Assembly: GCF_000820305.1 (NCBI RefSeq)
Contig: NZ_CDBH01000061.1
Span: 6,797 to 70,796 of the forward strand
Source of the DNA: Aeromonas dhakensis
Lineage (GTDB): Bacteria > Pseudomonadota > Gammaproteobacteria > Enterobacterales > Aeromonadaceae
Direction of reading: 5' to 3'
DNA: 64,000 nt
How positions within the stretch are numbered: the stretch's first letter is position 1; every line of letters begins with the position of its first letter. Under the pieces are notes generated by a model. The model saw nothing but the letters and a program-made list of their open reading frames with translations, made no database searches and was not told the DNA's origin. Shown here in pieces: positions 18,656 through 27,372 of this stretch. Made by a program: the position numbers and the translations under genes.

Positions 18656-21469
18656 TCAGGGCAGCTGCAGCGGATAGATGGGAAGATGAAGCTCCTGCAG
18701 GGGTTTTTCAAGCTTTTGCTTGTCCCCCACCACCACAATCACCATCTCGGCCGGGTCAAGCCAGCGTGCCGCACTGGCCTTGAGCGTCTCGGCCGACACC
18801 GTCTTGATCAGGTTGTTCTGGGCCTGCACATAGTCCGGCTTCAGGTCATACATGATCATCTGCAGCAGGAAGCCCGCCTTCTGGCCAAGCGTCTCGTAAG
18901 AGAGCGCATCCTGCTGGGAGACGGCGCTGCGCATATAGGCGAGCTCGACCGGGGTCGGGCCGCTCTTGCGGTAGTTGTCCATCTCCTTGAGGAACTGGCG
19001 GATGGCATCCACGGTCGCATCGGCCCGCACGTTGGCACCGGTGGCGAAGGTACCCACCTCCCGGTTGGCGGAGAAGCCCGAGCTGGCCCCATAGGTATAG
19101 CCCTTGTCTTCCCGCAGGTTGAGGTTGATGCGGCTGTTGAAGTTGCCGCCCAGGTTGAAGTTCATCAGCCCGGCGGTGAAGTAGTCACCCGTGGTATCGA
19201 ACGGCATGGCGCGGCGGCCGATACGGATCACCGACTGGGGCGCCCCCGGCTTGTCCACCAGATAGATTCCCGGCTTGGCCTGCTCGCCTTCGGGCTTGAG
19301 ACTGCCAAGAGAGGGGGCAGCCCCCTTCCACTGGGTCAGGAAGCCGAGTTGATCCTCCACCTGGGACTGGGTCACGTCACCCACTACCACCACCTTGGCG
19401 TTGGTCGGGTTGTAGTAGTTCTGGTAGAAGCGCTTCACGTCCGCCAGGGTCAGCTTCTCCACATCGGCCAGCACGCCGTCACCCGGCTGACCGAGACGGT
19501 TCTGCTTGCCGTAGATCAGCTCGCGGAAGGCCTGACCGGCCAGCCACTCGGGCTGCTGCTCGCTCTGCTTCATCCCTTGCAGCATCTGCGCCTTGACCCG
19601 CTCGAAGTCGGCCTCGCGCATGCCGGGCCGCTCATACACCTCGCGCACCAGCGCCAGGGTCTGCGGCAGCTTGTCGGCCAGGCTGCTGATGGTGACCAGG
19701 TTGTTGTACTGGGCGCTGGAGACGCTGACGCTGGAGCCGAGCTTTTGCAGCTCGTCGCTGAGCTGGGCCTCGGTCAGACGCACCGAGCCCTGCCCCATCA
19801 TGCTGGCGGTGAGGCTGGCCAGCCCAAGCTCGCCCTTGCCTTCGGCCCGCATGCCACCCGGCAGCGCCACCATGATGGAGACGGCGGGGATTTCGTCGCT
19901 CTGGGTGCCGATGATCTCGATCCCCTTGTCGAGCTTGCCGTGCCAGATGGCGGGCACCTTGACGCTCACCGCATCGGCCGCCTTGGGCTGCACGCTGCGA
20001 TCGAAGTCATCTTTCACCGGCCGTTCGGCCAGCACCTTGTCATGCTTGGCGTAATCCGGCAGCTCGCGCTTGGCCGGGGTGAAGTTGGGCTTGGCGGCCT
20101 GCCAGTCGTTCTTGCCTTTGGGCACCACGCTCAGCACCACCGCCGGCTTGTTCAGGATGAACTTGTCGTAGGCAGCCTTGACCTGCTCCGGCGTCACCTT
20201 GCCGATGGCATCCAGGCTCTTGAACACATAGTTGGGATCCTGGGCGAACACCTGGCCCATGGCGAGCTGGCTCACCTTGCCGGAGACGCTGTCCAGGCCC
20301 CAGATGGCCGAGGCACGATAGCTGTTGATCGCCTTCTCCAGATCCTCCGGCTTGAGGCCGCGACCGGCGAACTCGCCGATCACCTTGTCCACCTCGCTCT
20401 TGAGGGTCTTCAGGCTGCCATCCACCGCCGGGTTGGGATAGGCGTAGACGGTCAGGGTGCAGGCCAGCTCCTCGCAGTAGTGGGAGGCCCCCACATCGAT
20501 CGCCTTGCCGCTCTTGACCAGCGACTGGTAGAGCATGGAGCTGGCGGAGCCGCCCAGCACGTCGGCGAACATGTCGAGGGCCGGCTCCTGCGGATCGCCA
20601 AGGGACACGGTCGGGTAGCTGATGTAGAGCAGCGGCAGGTGCACCTTGTCCTCGAGCGTCACGTAACGGGTCTCGGGCAGGGTCACCGGCTCGGGGGTCG
20701 GCTCGGCCACCTCGGGTCCACGCGGGATCGGGCCGAAGTACTTCTCAATCCAGGCCAGCGCCTGCTTGGTGTCGAAGTCGCCGCCCAGGGTGAGGGTGGC
20801 GTTGTTGGGGCCGTACCAGCGCAGGAAGAACTGCTTGAGGTCGTTGACGTCGACCCGATCGAGATCCTCCACATAGCCGATGGGCTGCCAGGAGTAGGGG
20901 TGGGTGCGCGGGTAGAGCGCCTCCCCCACCTTCTCGCTCACCAGACCGTAAGGCTGGTTGTCGATGCGCTGGGCCCGCTCGTTCTTGACGGTGGCACGCT
21001 GGATCTCGAACTTCTTCTGGCTCACCGCATCGAGCAAGAAGCCCATGCGGTCGGCCTCCAGCCACAGCACCTTCTCCAGCTGGTTGGCCGGCACGGTCTC
21101 GTAGTAGTTGGTGCGGTCCTTGTTGGTGGTGCCGTTCATGTCGCCACCGGCCTCGTTGATGATCCGCATGTGCTCCTGATCCCCCACGTGCTTGGAGCCC
21201 TGGAACATCATGTGCTCGAAGAAGTGGGCGAACCCGGACTTGCCCACTTGCTCGCGGGCCGAGCCCACGTGATAGGTGACGTCCAGGTGCACCAGGGGAT
21301 CGGATCGGTCGGGCGCCAGAATGACGGTCAGGCCGTTGTCCAGCTTGTACATCTGATAGGGAATGCCGAGCTTGCCCTCTTCCTTGACCTGTTCCGACAC
21401 CAGGGTGGGTGCCGCCAGCACGGGCAGAGAGAGGCCCAGAAGCATGCTTAATGGAATGAGTTTGTTCAC
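18656..21469 (-). CDS. Periplasmic/exported M16-family zinc metalloprotease
   Basis: A 937-residue pitrilysin-type protease with a signal peptide (LIPLSMLLGLSLPVLA, cleaved near residue 20). The inverted zinc motif HFFEH is at about 82-86, with a downstream glutamate in LEKVLWLEADRMG. Two M16 halves are present; the second starts near IWHGKLDKGIEIIGTQ. The start is GTG at 21469, preceded by GAGGT; the frame further upstream is not signal-like. Substrates are likely small peptides in the envelope. Confidence 0.9.
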   Translation of the reverse strand: MNKLIPLSMLLGLSLPVLAAPTLVSEQVKEEGKLGIPYQMYKLDNGLTVILAPDRSDPLVHLDVTYHVGSAREQVGKSGFAHFFEHMMFQGSKHVGDQEHMRIINEAGGDMNGTTNKDRTNYYETVPANQLEKVLWLEADRMGFLLDAVSQKKFEIQRATVKNERAQRIDNQPYGLVSEKVGEALYPRTHPYSWQPIGYVEDLDRVDVNDLKQFFLRWYGPNNATLTLGGDFDTKQALAWIEKYFGPIPRGPEVAEPTPEPVTLPETRYVTLEDKVHLPLLYISYPTVSLGDPQEPALDMFADVLGGSASSMLYQSLVKSGKAIDVGASHYCEELACTLTVYAYPNPAVDGSLKTLKSEVDKVIGEFAGRGLKPEDLEKAINSYRASAIWGLDSVSGKVSQLAMGQVFAQDPNYVFKSLDAIGKVTPEQVKAAYDKFILNKPAVVLSVVPKGKNDWQAAKPNFTPAKRELPDYAKHDKVLAERPVKDDFDRSVQPKAADAVSVKVPAIWHGKLDKGIEIIGTQSDEIPAVSIMVALPGGMRAEGKGELGLASLTASMMGQGSVRLTEAQLSDELQKLGSSVSVSSAQYNNLVTISSLADKLPQTLALVREVYERPGMREADFERVKAQMLQGMKQSEQQPEWLAGQAFRELIYGKQNRLGQPGDGVLADVEKLTLADVKRFYQNYYNPTNAKVVVVGDVTQSQVEDQLGFLTQWKGAAPSLGSLKPEGEQAKPGIYLVDKPGAPQSVIRIGRRAMPFDTTGDYFTAGLMNFNLGGNFNSRINLNLREDKGYTYGASSGFSANREVGTFATGANVRADATVDAIRQFLKEMDNYRKSGPTPVELAYMRSAVSQQDALSYETLGQKAGFLLQMIMYDLKPDYVQAQNNLIKTVSAETLKASAARWLDPAEMVIVVVGDKQKLEKPLQELHLPIYPLQLP

Positions 21470-21488
21470 GGTTACCTCGTGAGTGAAG

Positions 21489-21926
21489 CTAGAAGATCTG
21501 CCTGGCCAGCAGAAAGACCAGGGCATAACGGAACAATTTGCCGAGCCCGATGAGAATGAGAGAGCGCCAGAAGGAGAGGCGCAGCCAGCCGGCCAGCAGA
21601 CAGAGACCATCGCCGACCACAGGCGTCCAGGCCAGCAGCAGACACCAGTGGCCATGTTGTTTGAGCCAGCCGAGGGCTTTTTGTTCCCCACGGCCTTGAA
21701 AATCTTCCGGTTTTTTCTTGAAGGTGGCGAGCCAGCCGAGCCACCAGGTGGTCATGGAGCCGAGGGTATTGCCCAGCGTCGCCCACAGCAGCAGGCTGGC
21801 CATGCTCCACTCCCCCTTGGTCGCCATGGCCCCCAGCAGCACTTCCGAGCTGCCGGGCAGCAGGGTGGCGGAGGTGAAGGCGCTCAGAAACAGCCAGCCA
21901 AGCCCCAGCTCGGTGATGCCATTCAT
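21489..21926 (-). CDS. yqaA: YqaA-family inner-membrane protein
   Basis: A 145-residue membrane protein of the YqaA group within the DedA/SNARE-associated family. The signature SATLLPGSSEVLL is near the N-terminus and several hydrophobic segments follow (LLLWATLGNTLGSMTTWWLG, LILIGLGKLFRYALVFLL). Its ATG overlaps the stop of the upstream oxidoreductase gene in an ATGA, so the two are translationally coupled. DedA proteins act in lipid-carrier flipping; the role of YqaA is not established. Confidence 0.85.
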   Translation of the reverse strand: MNGITELGLGWLFLSAFTSATLLPGSSEVLLGAMATKGEWSMASLLLWATLGNTLGSMTTWWLGWLATFKKKPEDFQGRGEQKALGWLKQHGHWCLLLAWTPVVGDGLCLLAGWLRLSFWRSLILIGLGKLFRYALVFLLARQIF

Positions 21927-22897
21927 CCGGCCAGCTCATCCGCGGCGGGCATGCGCAGCAGCAGCTTGCCGCGCACGTGGCCCTGCTCGATGGCCTGATG
22001 GGCCAGGGCCCCTTCCGCCAGCGGGAATTCGCCGGAGACGGTGATCTGCACCTCCCCCTGACGCAGCAGGATCAGCATCTGGCTCAACTGCTGGCGGTCA
22101 GGATGTACCAGCATGCCAAGCACCTCGATGGCGCTGCCGGCCGCGGCATCCTTGATCTGCTGGGCGGTGATGGTGGGTACCGTCACCAGCCGGCCGCCCG
22201 GCTTGACGCAGGCCAGCGCCGCCTGGCCACTCTCGCCCCCCACCAGATCCAGCACCAGATCGACCGGACCGTCGGCCACCACCTGGGCGGCCCAGTCCGC
22301 ATCGTGGTAATCCACCATCTTGCTGGCCCCCAGCGCGTGCAGGAAGCTGTGGTTGTCACCGCTCGCCATCGCCACCACCTCGGCGCCATAGGCGCTGGCA
22401 AACTGCACCGCCAGATGGCCGACGCCGCCGGCACCGGCCAGGATCAGCACCCGTTGCCCCGCCTTGAGGGCGCCGTGCTCGAACAACCCCTGCCAGGCGG
22501 TGAGGCCGGCCAGCGGCAGCGCCGCCCCCTGTCTGAGGCCAATATCCTCCAGCCTGACCAGCTCCTCCTCGCGGGCCACCACGGACTCGCCGTAGCCGCC
22601 GGCGGTGAGGGGAAAGCCCACCATGCCGCATACCCTGTCCCCCTCGGCCAGCGAACTGACACCAGGGCCGACCTTCTCGACCACGCCGGCCACGTCATAG
22701 CCCGGCGTCCAGGGCAGCTTCTCCTTGTTTTGCGCCGCTGCCCAGCCGAGGCCGGCCCGGGTCTTGGCATCGATGGGGTTGACCCCCGCAAAGCAGATGC
22801 GCACCCGCACTTCGCCCTCGGCAGGCACCTTGTCCTGGGAAGGGTTGAGCCTGAGTACCGAGGGGGCGCCGAATGCGGTAATCTGTAGCTGCGTCAT
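21923..22897 (-). CDS. MDR-family NADPH:quinone reductase-like oxidoreductase
   Basis: A 324-residue zinc-independent medium-chain dehydrogenase. It has the N-terminal GroES-like fold (RICFAGVNPIDAKTRAGLGW), the Rossmann motif GAGGVGHLAVQFA, and the quinone-oxidoreductase pattern PLAGLTAWQGLFEHG. The start at 22897 has a better-spaced AGGA than the ATG at 22909. Coupled by ATGA overlap to yqaA. The substrate is unknown; likely a quinone or enone. Confidence 0.85.
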   Translation of the reverse strand: MTQLQITAFGAPSVLRLNPSQDKVPAEGEVRVRICFAGVNPIDAKTRAGLGWAAAQNKEKLPWTPGYDVAGVVEKVGPGVSSLAEGDRVCGMVGFPLTAGGYGESVVAREEELVRLEDIGLRQGAALPLAGLTAWQGLFEHGALKAGQRVLILAGAGGVGHLAVQFASAYGAEVVAMASGDNHSFLHALGASKMVDYHDADWAAQVVADGPVDLVLDLVGGESGQAALACVKPGGRLVTVPTITAQQIKDAAAGSAIEVLGMLVHPDRQQLSQMLILLRQGEVQITVSGEFPLAEGALAHQAIEQGHVRGKLLLRMPAADELAG

Positions 22898-22953
22898 TGC
22901 ACAATCCATCCTGTTGATTGATCAAGGGTCAACAGAATAACAGCGAGGACACC

Positions 22954-23121
22954 ATGGCTCGAATGTTTCTTATTCCTCTGTTGCTGGCCCTGGGGTGGTG
23001 GGCGTTTCTGCTCTACTTCCGCATCCCGCTCAAGCAGGGGGCCAAGGGGTTTTACTGGATCATCGGCATCGGTGGCGGACTGGCCGCCTTCCTCAGCCTG
23101 ATGATGGTGCTGACCCACTAG
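22954..23121 (+). CDS. Small two-segment membrane protein
   Basis: A 55-residue protein, MARMFLIPLLLALGWWAFLL onward, with two hydrophobic segments (about 5-22 and 32-52) joined by a basic loop (RIPLKQGAKG). GCGAGGA precedes the ATG at a good distance. It is divergent from the oxidoreductase. Looks like a real small inner-membrane protein of unknown function. Confidence 0.65.
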   Translation: MARMFLIPLLLALGWWAFLLYFRIPLKQGAKGFYWIIGIGGGLAAFLSLMMVLTH

Positions 23122-23140
23122 CACAGCGCCCGCGCGCAAT

Positions 23141-23163
23141 AAAAAGGCCACCCCGAGGTGGCC
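23141..23163 (-). terminator. Terminator of the wHTH membrane-protein gene
   Basis: GGCCACC/GGTGGCC arms around CCGA; on the minus strand the hairpin is followed by TTTTT. It overlaps no coding sequence and lies just past the stop at 23170. Confidence 0.75.
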
Positions 23164-23169
23164 TGATGA

Positions 23170-24174
23170 TCAACTTCCTTGCGAACTGAGATGGTAGTGG
23201 CGGTTGCTACCCTGCCCCAGCACGCCCTGGGCCAGCAGATGCTGGAACACCCGGTCCACCTCCTCCAGCGACAGCGACAGCGCCTGTGCGACGCTGCGCT
23301 TGCTGCACTTGAGCTCGCCGCTCTCCAGCGCGCTGCGCACCTGCTCCACCACCTCTGGCTCGGGCTCCGGCCGGCCGGGCAGCTGCTGCGCCATGGCAGC
23401 GGCCTCCGCCTGCTGCAGCACGATCTGTTCCCGCTCGCGGTCCCGCTGCCACAGCCAGCTGCGGCGAAAGCGGTTCTCCTCGCCGATCAGACTGACGAAG
23501 AAGGCGCCGAACACGTCGAGCAGCACCGAGAGGAAGCAGACCAGCAGAAACTGCACCTGGCTGATGCTCATGCCCACCCCGTCCGCCAGGCTGCTCATCA
23601 GCCCCAGCATGGAGGATTGTTCGTTGACGGGCTTGGCGTCGCGCTCCTGGCGCAGCTCGTCCTGGCGCAGCCTGAGCTTGGTGTTGGCCTGCTGCAGGCC
23701 GCTGACGCCGCTGGAGATGCGCGCCATCTCGATGTACTTGCGGGCCGCCTCCTCGTTGAGCTGGATCTGCCGCTCTATGCTGGCGATCTGCTCGTCGAAG
23801 CGGGCGATCTCCCGCTCATGGCGCGCCTGCTGGTTGAGGATTGTGTTGGTGGCGCTGTTGATGCCGCCTATGCTGCCGCCGATGGAGATGGCGGCCAGCA
23901 CGCTGTAGAACAGCAGCGACCAGAAGGCCCCGCCCAGATCGCGACGCGCCTTGCACTCCCCGTATTCATACCAGACGTAGAACTTGCCCAGTTCGAAGAT
24001 GATGGCCAGGCCACCGAACAGCCACTTCATCAGGGGATTCTCGTCGATGGAGAGAAACAGCAGCAGAGAGAAGACGATGGAGGCCAGAATGGCCAAGCCG
24101 GTAAAACTGTACACCGTGGTCAGTGCGAACCACCCCTTGGGGTAGCGCAGCACGGCAGAAGCCTGTGTGGTCAT
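23170..24174 (-). CDS. Membrane protein with coiled coil and C-terminal winged-helix-like tail
   Basis: A 334-residue protein. The N-terminus has three hydrophobic segments (around FTGLAILASIVFSLLLFLSI, LFGGLAIIFELGKFYVW and LLFYSVLAAISIGGSIGG). A long coiled coil follows (about 115-190, QQARHEREIARFDEQIASIE), then another membrane segment (FLLVCFLSVLLDVFGAFFVS). The C-terminal tail is charged and ends in a domain resembling a winged helix (KCSKRSVAQALSLSLEEVDR, then VFQHLLAQGVL and a beta wing). I do not recognise the family. A cytosolic DNA-binding-like domain tethered to the membrane would fit a sensor role, but this is inference. Confidence 0.7.
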   Translation of the reverse strand: MTTQASAVLRYPKGWFALTTVYSFTGLAILASIVFSLLLFLSIDENPLMKWLFGGLAIIFELGKFYVWYEYGECKARRDLGGAFWSLLFYSVLAAISIGGSIGGINSATNTILNQQARHEREIARFDEQIASIERQIQLNEEAARKYIEMARISSGVSGLQQANTKLRLRQDELRQERDAKPVNEQSSMLGLMSSLADGVGMSISQVQFLLVCFLSVLLDVFGAFFVSLIGEENRFRRSWLWQRDREREQIVLQQAEAAAMAQQLPGRPEPEPEVVEQVRSALESGELKCSKRSVAQALSLSLEEVDRVFQHLLAQGVLGQGSNRHYHLSSQGS

Positions 24175-24430
24175 GAGAAAGCGGGCGCGATATGCAGGAA
24201 AAGTTGGCTGCCGATTATAGTCAGCAGACTCCTCGAGAGAAGGACAATCACCATAATTGCACCAGATCCTTGGTCAGTTGCCCAGAGTGCGACCAAAACG
24301 GACAAATCGACCGCAAAAAGTCGATACACTCACTGCCGACTCTCGTAGCATGGGAGATTGAGCCTGATTCTGCCCGGATTCAGCAAGACTGGCATACACT
24401 GACCCGCAACAACCAACCACCGAGGCCACA

Positions 24431-24727
24431 ATGAACCGAACGACTAGCTTGTTACTGCCCCTGCTTCTGGTTGCCGGCGCCGCGCTGGCAGCACCGCAGT
24501 ATGAGGAGGAAGGTGGTACGGCATTTTCCGTCGATGCACTAACCTTCAACCTGGACTGGGATGACAAGCAATTTGGCTGGTCATCGACCAACTGCTTCGA
24601 GCCGGGAGTGAACGATGGCACCCAGACGCCATGCCGGGAAAGCAGGGTCAGCTTCGACGATGAAGAGCACCGCAATGATCCCCCCGGCAGCAACCAGATG
24701 CCCGCCACCCAGGGCACCGGCCAGTAA
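24431..24727 (+). CDS. Small secreted protein, paralogue A
   Basis: A 98-residue protein with a signal peptide cleaved after ALA (LLLPLLLVAGAALA). The mature part is acidic: it contains FNLDWDDKQFGWSSTNC and a second cysteine in TQTPC. The core LDWDDK-x-(F/Y)-x-W-x5-NC is repeated in the next gene, so the two are tandem paralogues. No known family was recognised. The low isoelectric character and two cysteines suggest a periplasmic or extracellular protein with one disulfide. Confidence 0.7.
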   Translation: MNRTTSLLLPLLLVAGAALAAPQYEEEGGTAFSVDALTFNLDWDDKQFGWSSTNCFEPGVNDGTQTPCRESRVSFDDEEHRNDPPGSNQMPATQGTGQ

Positions 24728-24745
24728 CCAAGGAGAACTTTCGTC

Positions 24746-25093
24746 ATGACTCATTCAACCATGTTCAACAAAGGCGCCCTGCTGCTCTCCCTGCTGTTGG
24801 CCAACGGGGTTGCCTTTGCCGCCCCACCCCACTCCAAGGATGGCGATGGCATCCGGCTCTCCACCGACAACATCAAGCTGAACGTCGACTGGGATGACAA
24901 GGAGTACGACTGGTGGCAGCACAACTGCCTGGATCTCGGCATCGGTGACAGCCGCATCAAGCTCAACTGCGACAAGATCGACGGCAAGTACCGGGATCAC
25001 TACAACCGCAGCATCCATAGCGGCAACAACCCGGGGCAGGGACATGACAAATTCAAAGAAAAAGACAAGGGCCACGGCAACAAGAAGCACTGA
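24746..25093 (+). CDS. Small secreted protein, paralogue B
   Basis: A 115-residue protein with a signal peptide ending VAFA, 18 bp downstream of paralogue A and probably co-transcribed. The shared core reads LNVDWDDKEYDWWQHNC, followed by a conserved second cysteine (KLNCDK). The C-terminal tail is different: Lys/His-rich and low complexity (KFKEKDKGHGNKKH). AAGGAGAA precedes the ATG. Function unknown; a metal- or polyanion-binding tail is possible. A strong terminator follows. Confidence 0.72.
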   Translation: MTHSTMFNKGALLLSLLLANGVAFAAPPHSKDGDGIRLSTDNIKLNVDWDDKEYDWWQHNCLDLGIGDSRIKLNCDKIDGKYRDHYNRSIHSGNNPGQGHDKFKEKDKGHGNKKH

Positions 25094-25112
25094 TCTGACT
25101 GCCGTCGAGCAT

Positions 25113-25146
25113 GAACAAGGGGCCCATGGCCCCTTGTTCGCTTTTC
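25113..25146 (+). terminator. Terminator after the tandem secreted-protein genes
   Basis: Twelve-base perfect arms GAACAAGGGGCC and GGCCCCTTGTTC (25113-25124, 25128-25139) are separated by CAT and followed by GCTTTTCC. Confidence 0.85.
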
Positions 25147-25887
25147 CTACCAGTAATTCTCGGCACTGATGTTGCCGGGGGCCCGCCGCAGGTTCTTGGC
25201 CAACCCCAATGACAACAGGGTCTGCTGGGTCTCCTTCACCATGGCCGGGTTGCCGCAGATCAGCACCTGGCTCAGCGCGGGAGAAAATTCCAGCCCCACT
25301 CGCGCCTGCAGGCGACCATCGGCGATGGCCGCCGGGATCCGCCCCTCCATCGCTCCGGGCCAGCTTTCACGGCTGACGAAGGGGACGTAGCGAAAACGCT
25401 CGCCATGACGCTCGGCAAAGCTCGCTATCAGATCCCGATAGCTCAGCTCCTCCCCCTTGCGCACCCCGTGCACCAGCACCAGATTCTCGAAACGGGCAAA
25501 GGCTTCCCCGTCCGCCAGCATGGAGAGGAAGGGGCCGATGGCGGTCCCGGTGGAGAGCAGCCAGAGATCGCGCCCGGCCGGCACCTCGTCCAGGGTGAGA
25601 AAACCGGTCGCCAGGGATTGCACCAGCAGGCTGTCGCCCGCCCGCAGGGAACCCAGGGTCGGAGTCAGCTCCCCATCGGGGATCTCGACGAAATAGAACT
25701 CGTGGTAGGGAGTCGAAGGCGGATTGACGAAGGAGTAGGCCCGCTGGACGCGGCGTTCGCCCTGCTCGAGGGCCAGTTTGGTGAATTGCCCCGCCTTGTA
25801 GGGGGCCAGCTCGGCCGCCACGCGCAGGGAGAACAGGGTGGGCGTCCACTCGATGCGTTCAAGGACGCGACCTTCGACCCAGGCCAT
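25147..25887 (-). CDS. fpr: Ferredoxin/flavodoxin-NADP reductase
   Basis: A 246-residue FAD enzyme transferring electrons between NADPH and ferredoxin or flavodoxin. The FAD motif RAYSFVNPP and the NADP motif STGTAIGPFLSML are visible, as is the C-terminal NISAENYW that stacks on the flavin in this bacterial class. Length is typical. It has its own terminator region shared with the following oppositely placed genes. Confidence 0.93.
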   Translation of the reverse strand: MAWVEGRVLERIEWTPTLFSLRVAAELAPYKAGQFTKLALEQGERRVQRAYSFVNPPSTPYHEFYFVEIPDGELTPTLGSLRAGDSLLVQSLATGFLTLDEVPAGRDLWLLSTGTAIGPFLSMLADGEAFARFENLVLVHGVRKGEELSYRDLIASFAERHGERFRYVPFVSRESWPGAMEGRIPAAIADGRLQARVGLEFSPALSQVLICGNPAMVKETQQTLLSLGLAKNLRRAPGNISAENYW

Positions 25888-25943
25888 AGGGATCTCCTCC
25901 AGAGGAACAGGTCTTTACTCTACCCCCGGGCCTGAAAATAAAA

Positions 25944-25969
25944 AACCCGCGCAAGTGCGCGGGTTTTTT
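25944..25969. terminator. Bidirectional terminator-like hairpin between rplI and fpr
   Basis: CCCGCGC/GCGCGGG arms (25946-25952, 25957-25963) around AAGT are flanked by A and T runs. It follows the rplI stop on the minus strand, so it ends the rpsF-rpsR-rplI transcript before fpr. Confidence 0.85.
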
Positions 25970-25988
25970 CTGCAAAAGCGAATCGCTA

Positions 25989-26435
25989 TTACAGGGCAAC
26001 AACCTGGATCTGTACGGTTGCTTTAACGTCAGCGTGCAGCTGAACAGCAACTTCGTAGTCACCGGTGTTACGCAGAACGTTGCCCATGCGGACTTCGCTC
26101 TTGGCAACGGCTACGCCGGCAGCAGTGATGGCTTCAGCCACGTCACGGGTACCGATGGAACCGAACAGCTTGCCTTCGTCGCCAGACTTGGAAGCGATAA
26201 CCACGGTAGCCAGTTCGGCCAGCTTGGCAGCACGCTCTTCAGCAGCAGCTTTGTTGGCAGCCAGTTTGGCTTCCAGCTCAGCGCGACGAGCACCGAAAGC
26301 TTCGATGTTGGCCTTGGTGGCCATAACAGCTTTGCCTTGCGGGATCAGGAAGTTACGGGCGTAACCAGCTTTCACGGAAACTTGGTCACCCAGACCGCCC
26401 AGTTTGGCGATTTTGTCGAGCAGGATAACTTGCAT
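25989..26435 (-). CDS. rplI: 50S ribosomal protein L9
   Basis: A 148-residue protein with the L9 signature [20 protein letters not shown] and the N-terminal [20 protein letters not shown]. Last gene of the rpsF-rpsR-rplI operon. Confidence 0.98.
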   Translation of the reverse strand: MQVILLDKIAKLGGLGDQVSVKAGYARNFLIPQGKAVMATKANIEAFGARRAELEAKLAANKAAAEERAAKLAELATVVIASKSGDEGKLFGSIGTRDVAEAITAAGVAVAKSEVRMGNVLRNTGDYEVAVQLHADVKATVQIQVVAL

Positions 26436-26487
26436 TACCTTTCCTCTATAAATTTCGTTGAGTTAGGCTTAAGTGCCGGACCGATTC

Positions 26488-26730
<243 letters not shown>

Positions 26731-26748
26731 CTAGTCAGTGATCCAGAA

Positions 26749-27135
26749 TTACTCTTCGGAAGCAGCTTCAGTAGCTTCTTCGCGGCGCTCGTCGTCACGA
26801 CGGGTGAAGCGCTCTTCCTTGGCCTTGGCCATCGGAGAAACTTCAGTCACGGCGTGCTTGGTGCGCATGATCATGTTGCGGATAACGGCATCGTTGAAGC
26901 GGAAGTTGGTTTCCAGCTCATCGATAACGGCTTGCTCTGCTTCTACGTTCATCAGAACGTAGTGGGCTTTGTGCAGTTTGTCGATCGGGTAAGCCAGCTG
27001 ACGACGGCCCCAATCTTCCAGGCGATGAATGGTACCACCGGAGGTGGTGATGGCGCCGGTGTAACGCTCGATCATGCCAGGTACTTGCTCGCTCTGGTCC
27101 GGATGAACCATGAAGACGATTTCGTAATGACGCAT
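26749..27135 (-). CDS. rpsF: 30S ribosomal protein S6
   Basis: A 128-residue protein beginning [20 protein letters not shown], the canonical S6 start, with an acidic C-terminal tail ([13 protein letters not shown]). First gene of the operon. In enteric bacteria priB follows rpsF; here rpsR comes directly, so priB is absent from this locus. Confidence 0.98.
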   Translation of the reverse strand: MRHYEIVFMVHPDQSEQVPGMIERYTGAITTSGGTIHRLEDWGRRQLAYPIDKLHKAHYVLMNVEAEQAVIDELETNFRFNDAVIRNMIMRTKHAVTEVSPMAKAKEERFTRRDDERREEATEAASEE

Positions 27136-27314
27136 TTTAGCTCCTTACGGATTAATTCAGCCTCCGCCCAGGTGCAGCCAGACCTCAGAGGCAAGGAACA
27201 TAATGGTGTTTAGACGCTGCTTTTCTAGGGCGGCGTATTGTACGAAATCCCATCCCTCACTGCAACCAGCCGCCGCCGATGTTTTTATCTATGGGAACAA
27301 TATAAAACTTCAAT

Positions 27315-27329
27315 TGATAATAATTATCA
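27315..27329. promoter_or_regulatory. Fur-box-like palindrome upstream of mntH
   Basis: TGATAATAATTATCA is a 15-bp palindromic unit matching the GATAAT-type Fur consensus. It lies 43 bp upstream of the mntH start, where metal-loaded Fur (or Mur) could repress. Confidence 0.75.
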
Positions 27330-27372
27330 TTTAGATCTATTCTATCTCCATGCACTTATGGAGGCTGAACCC

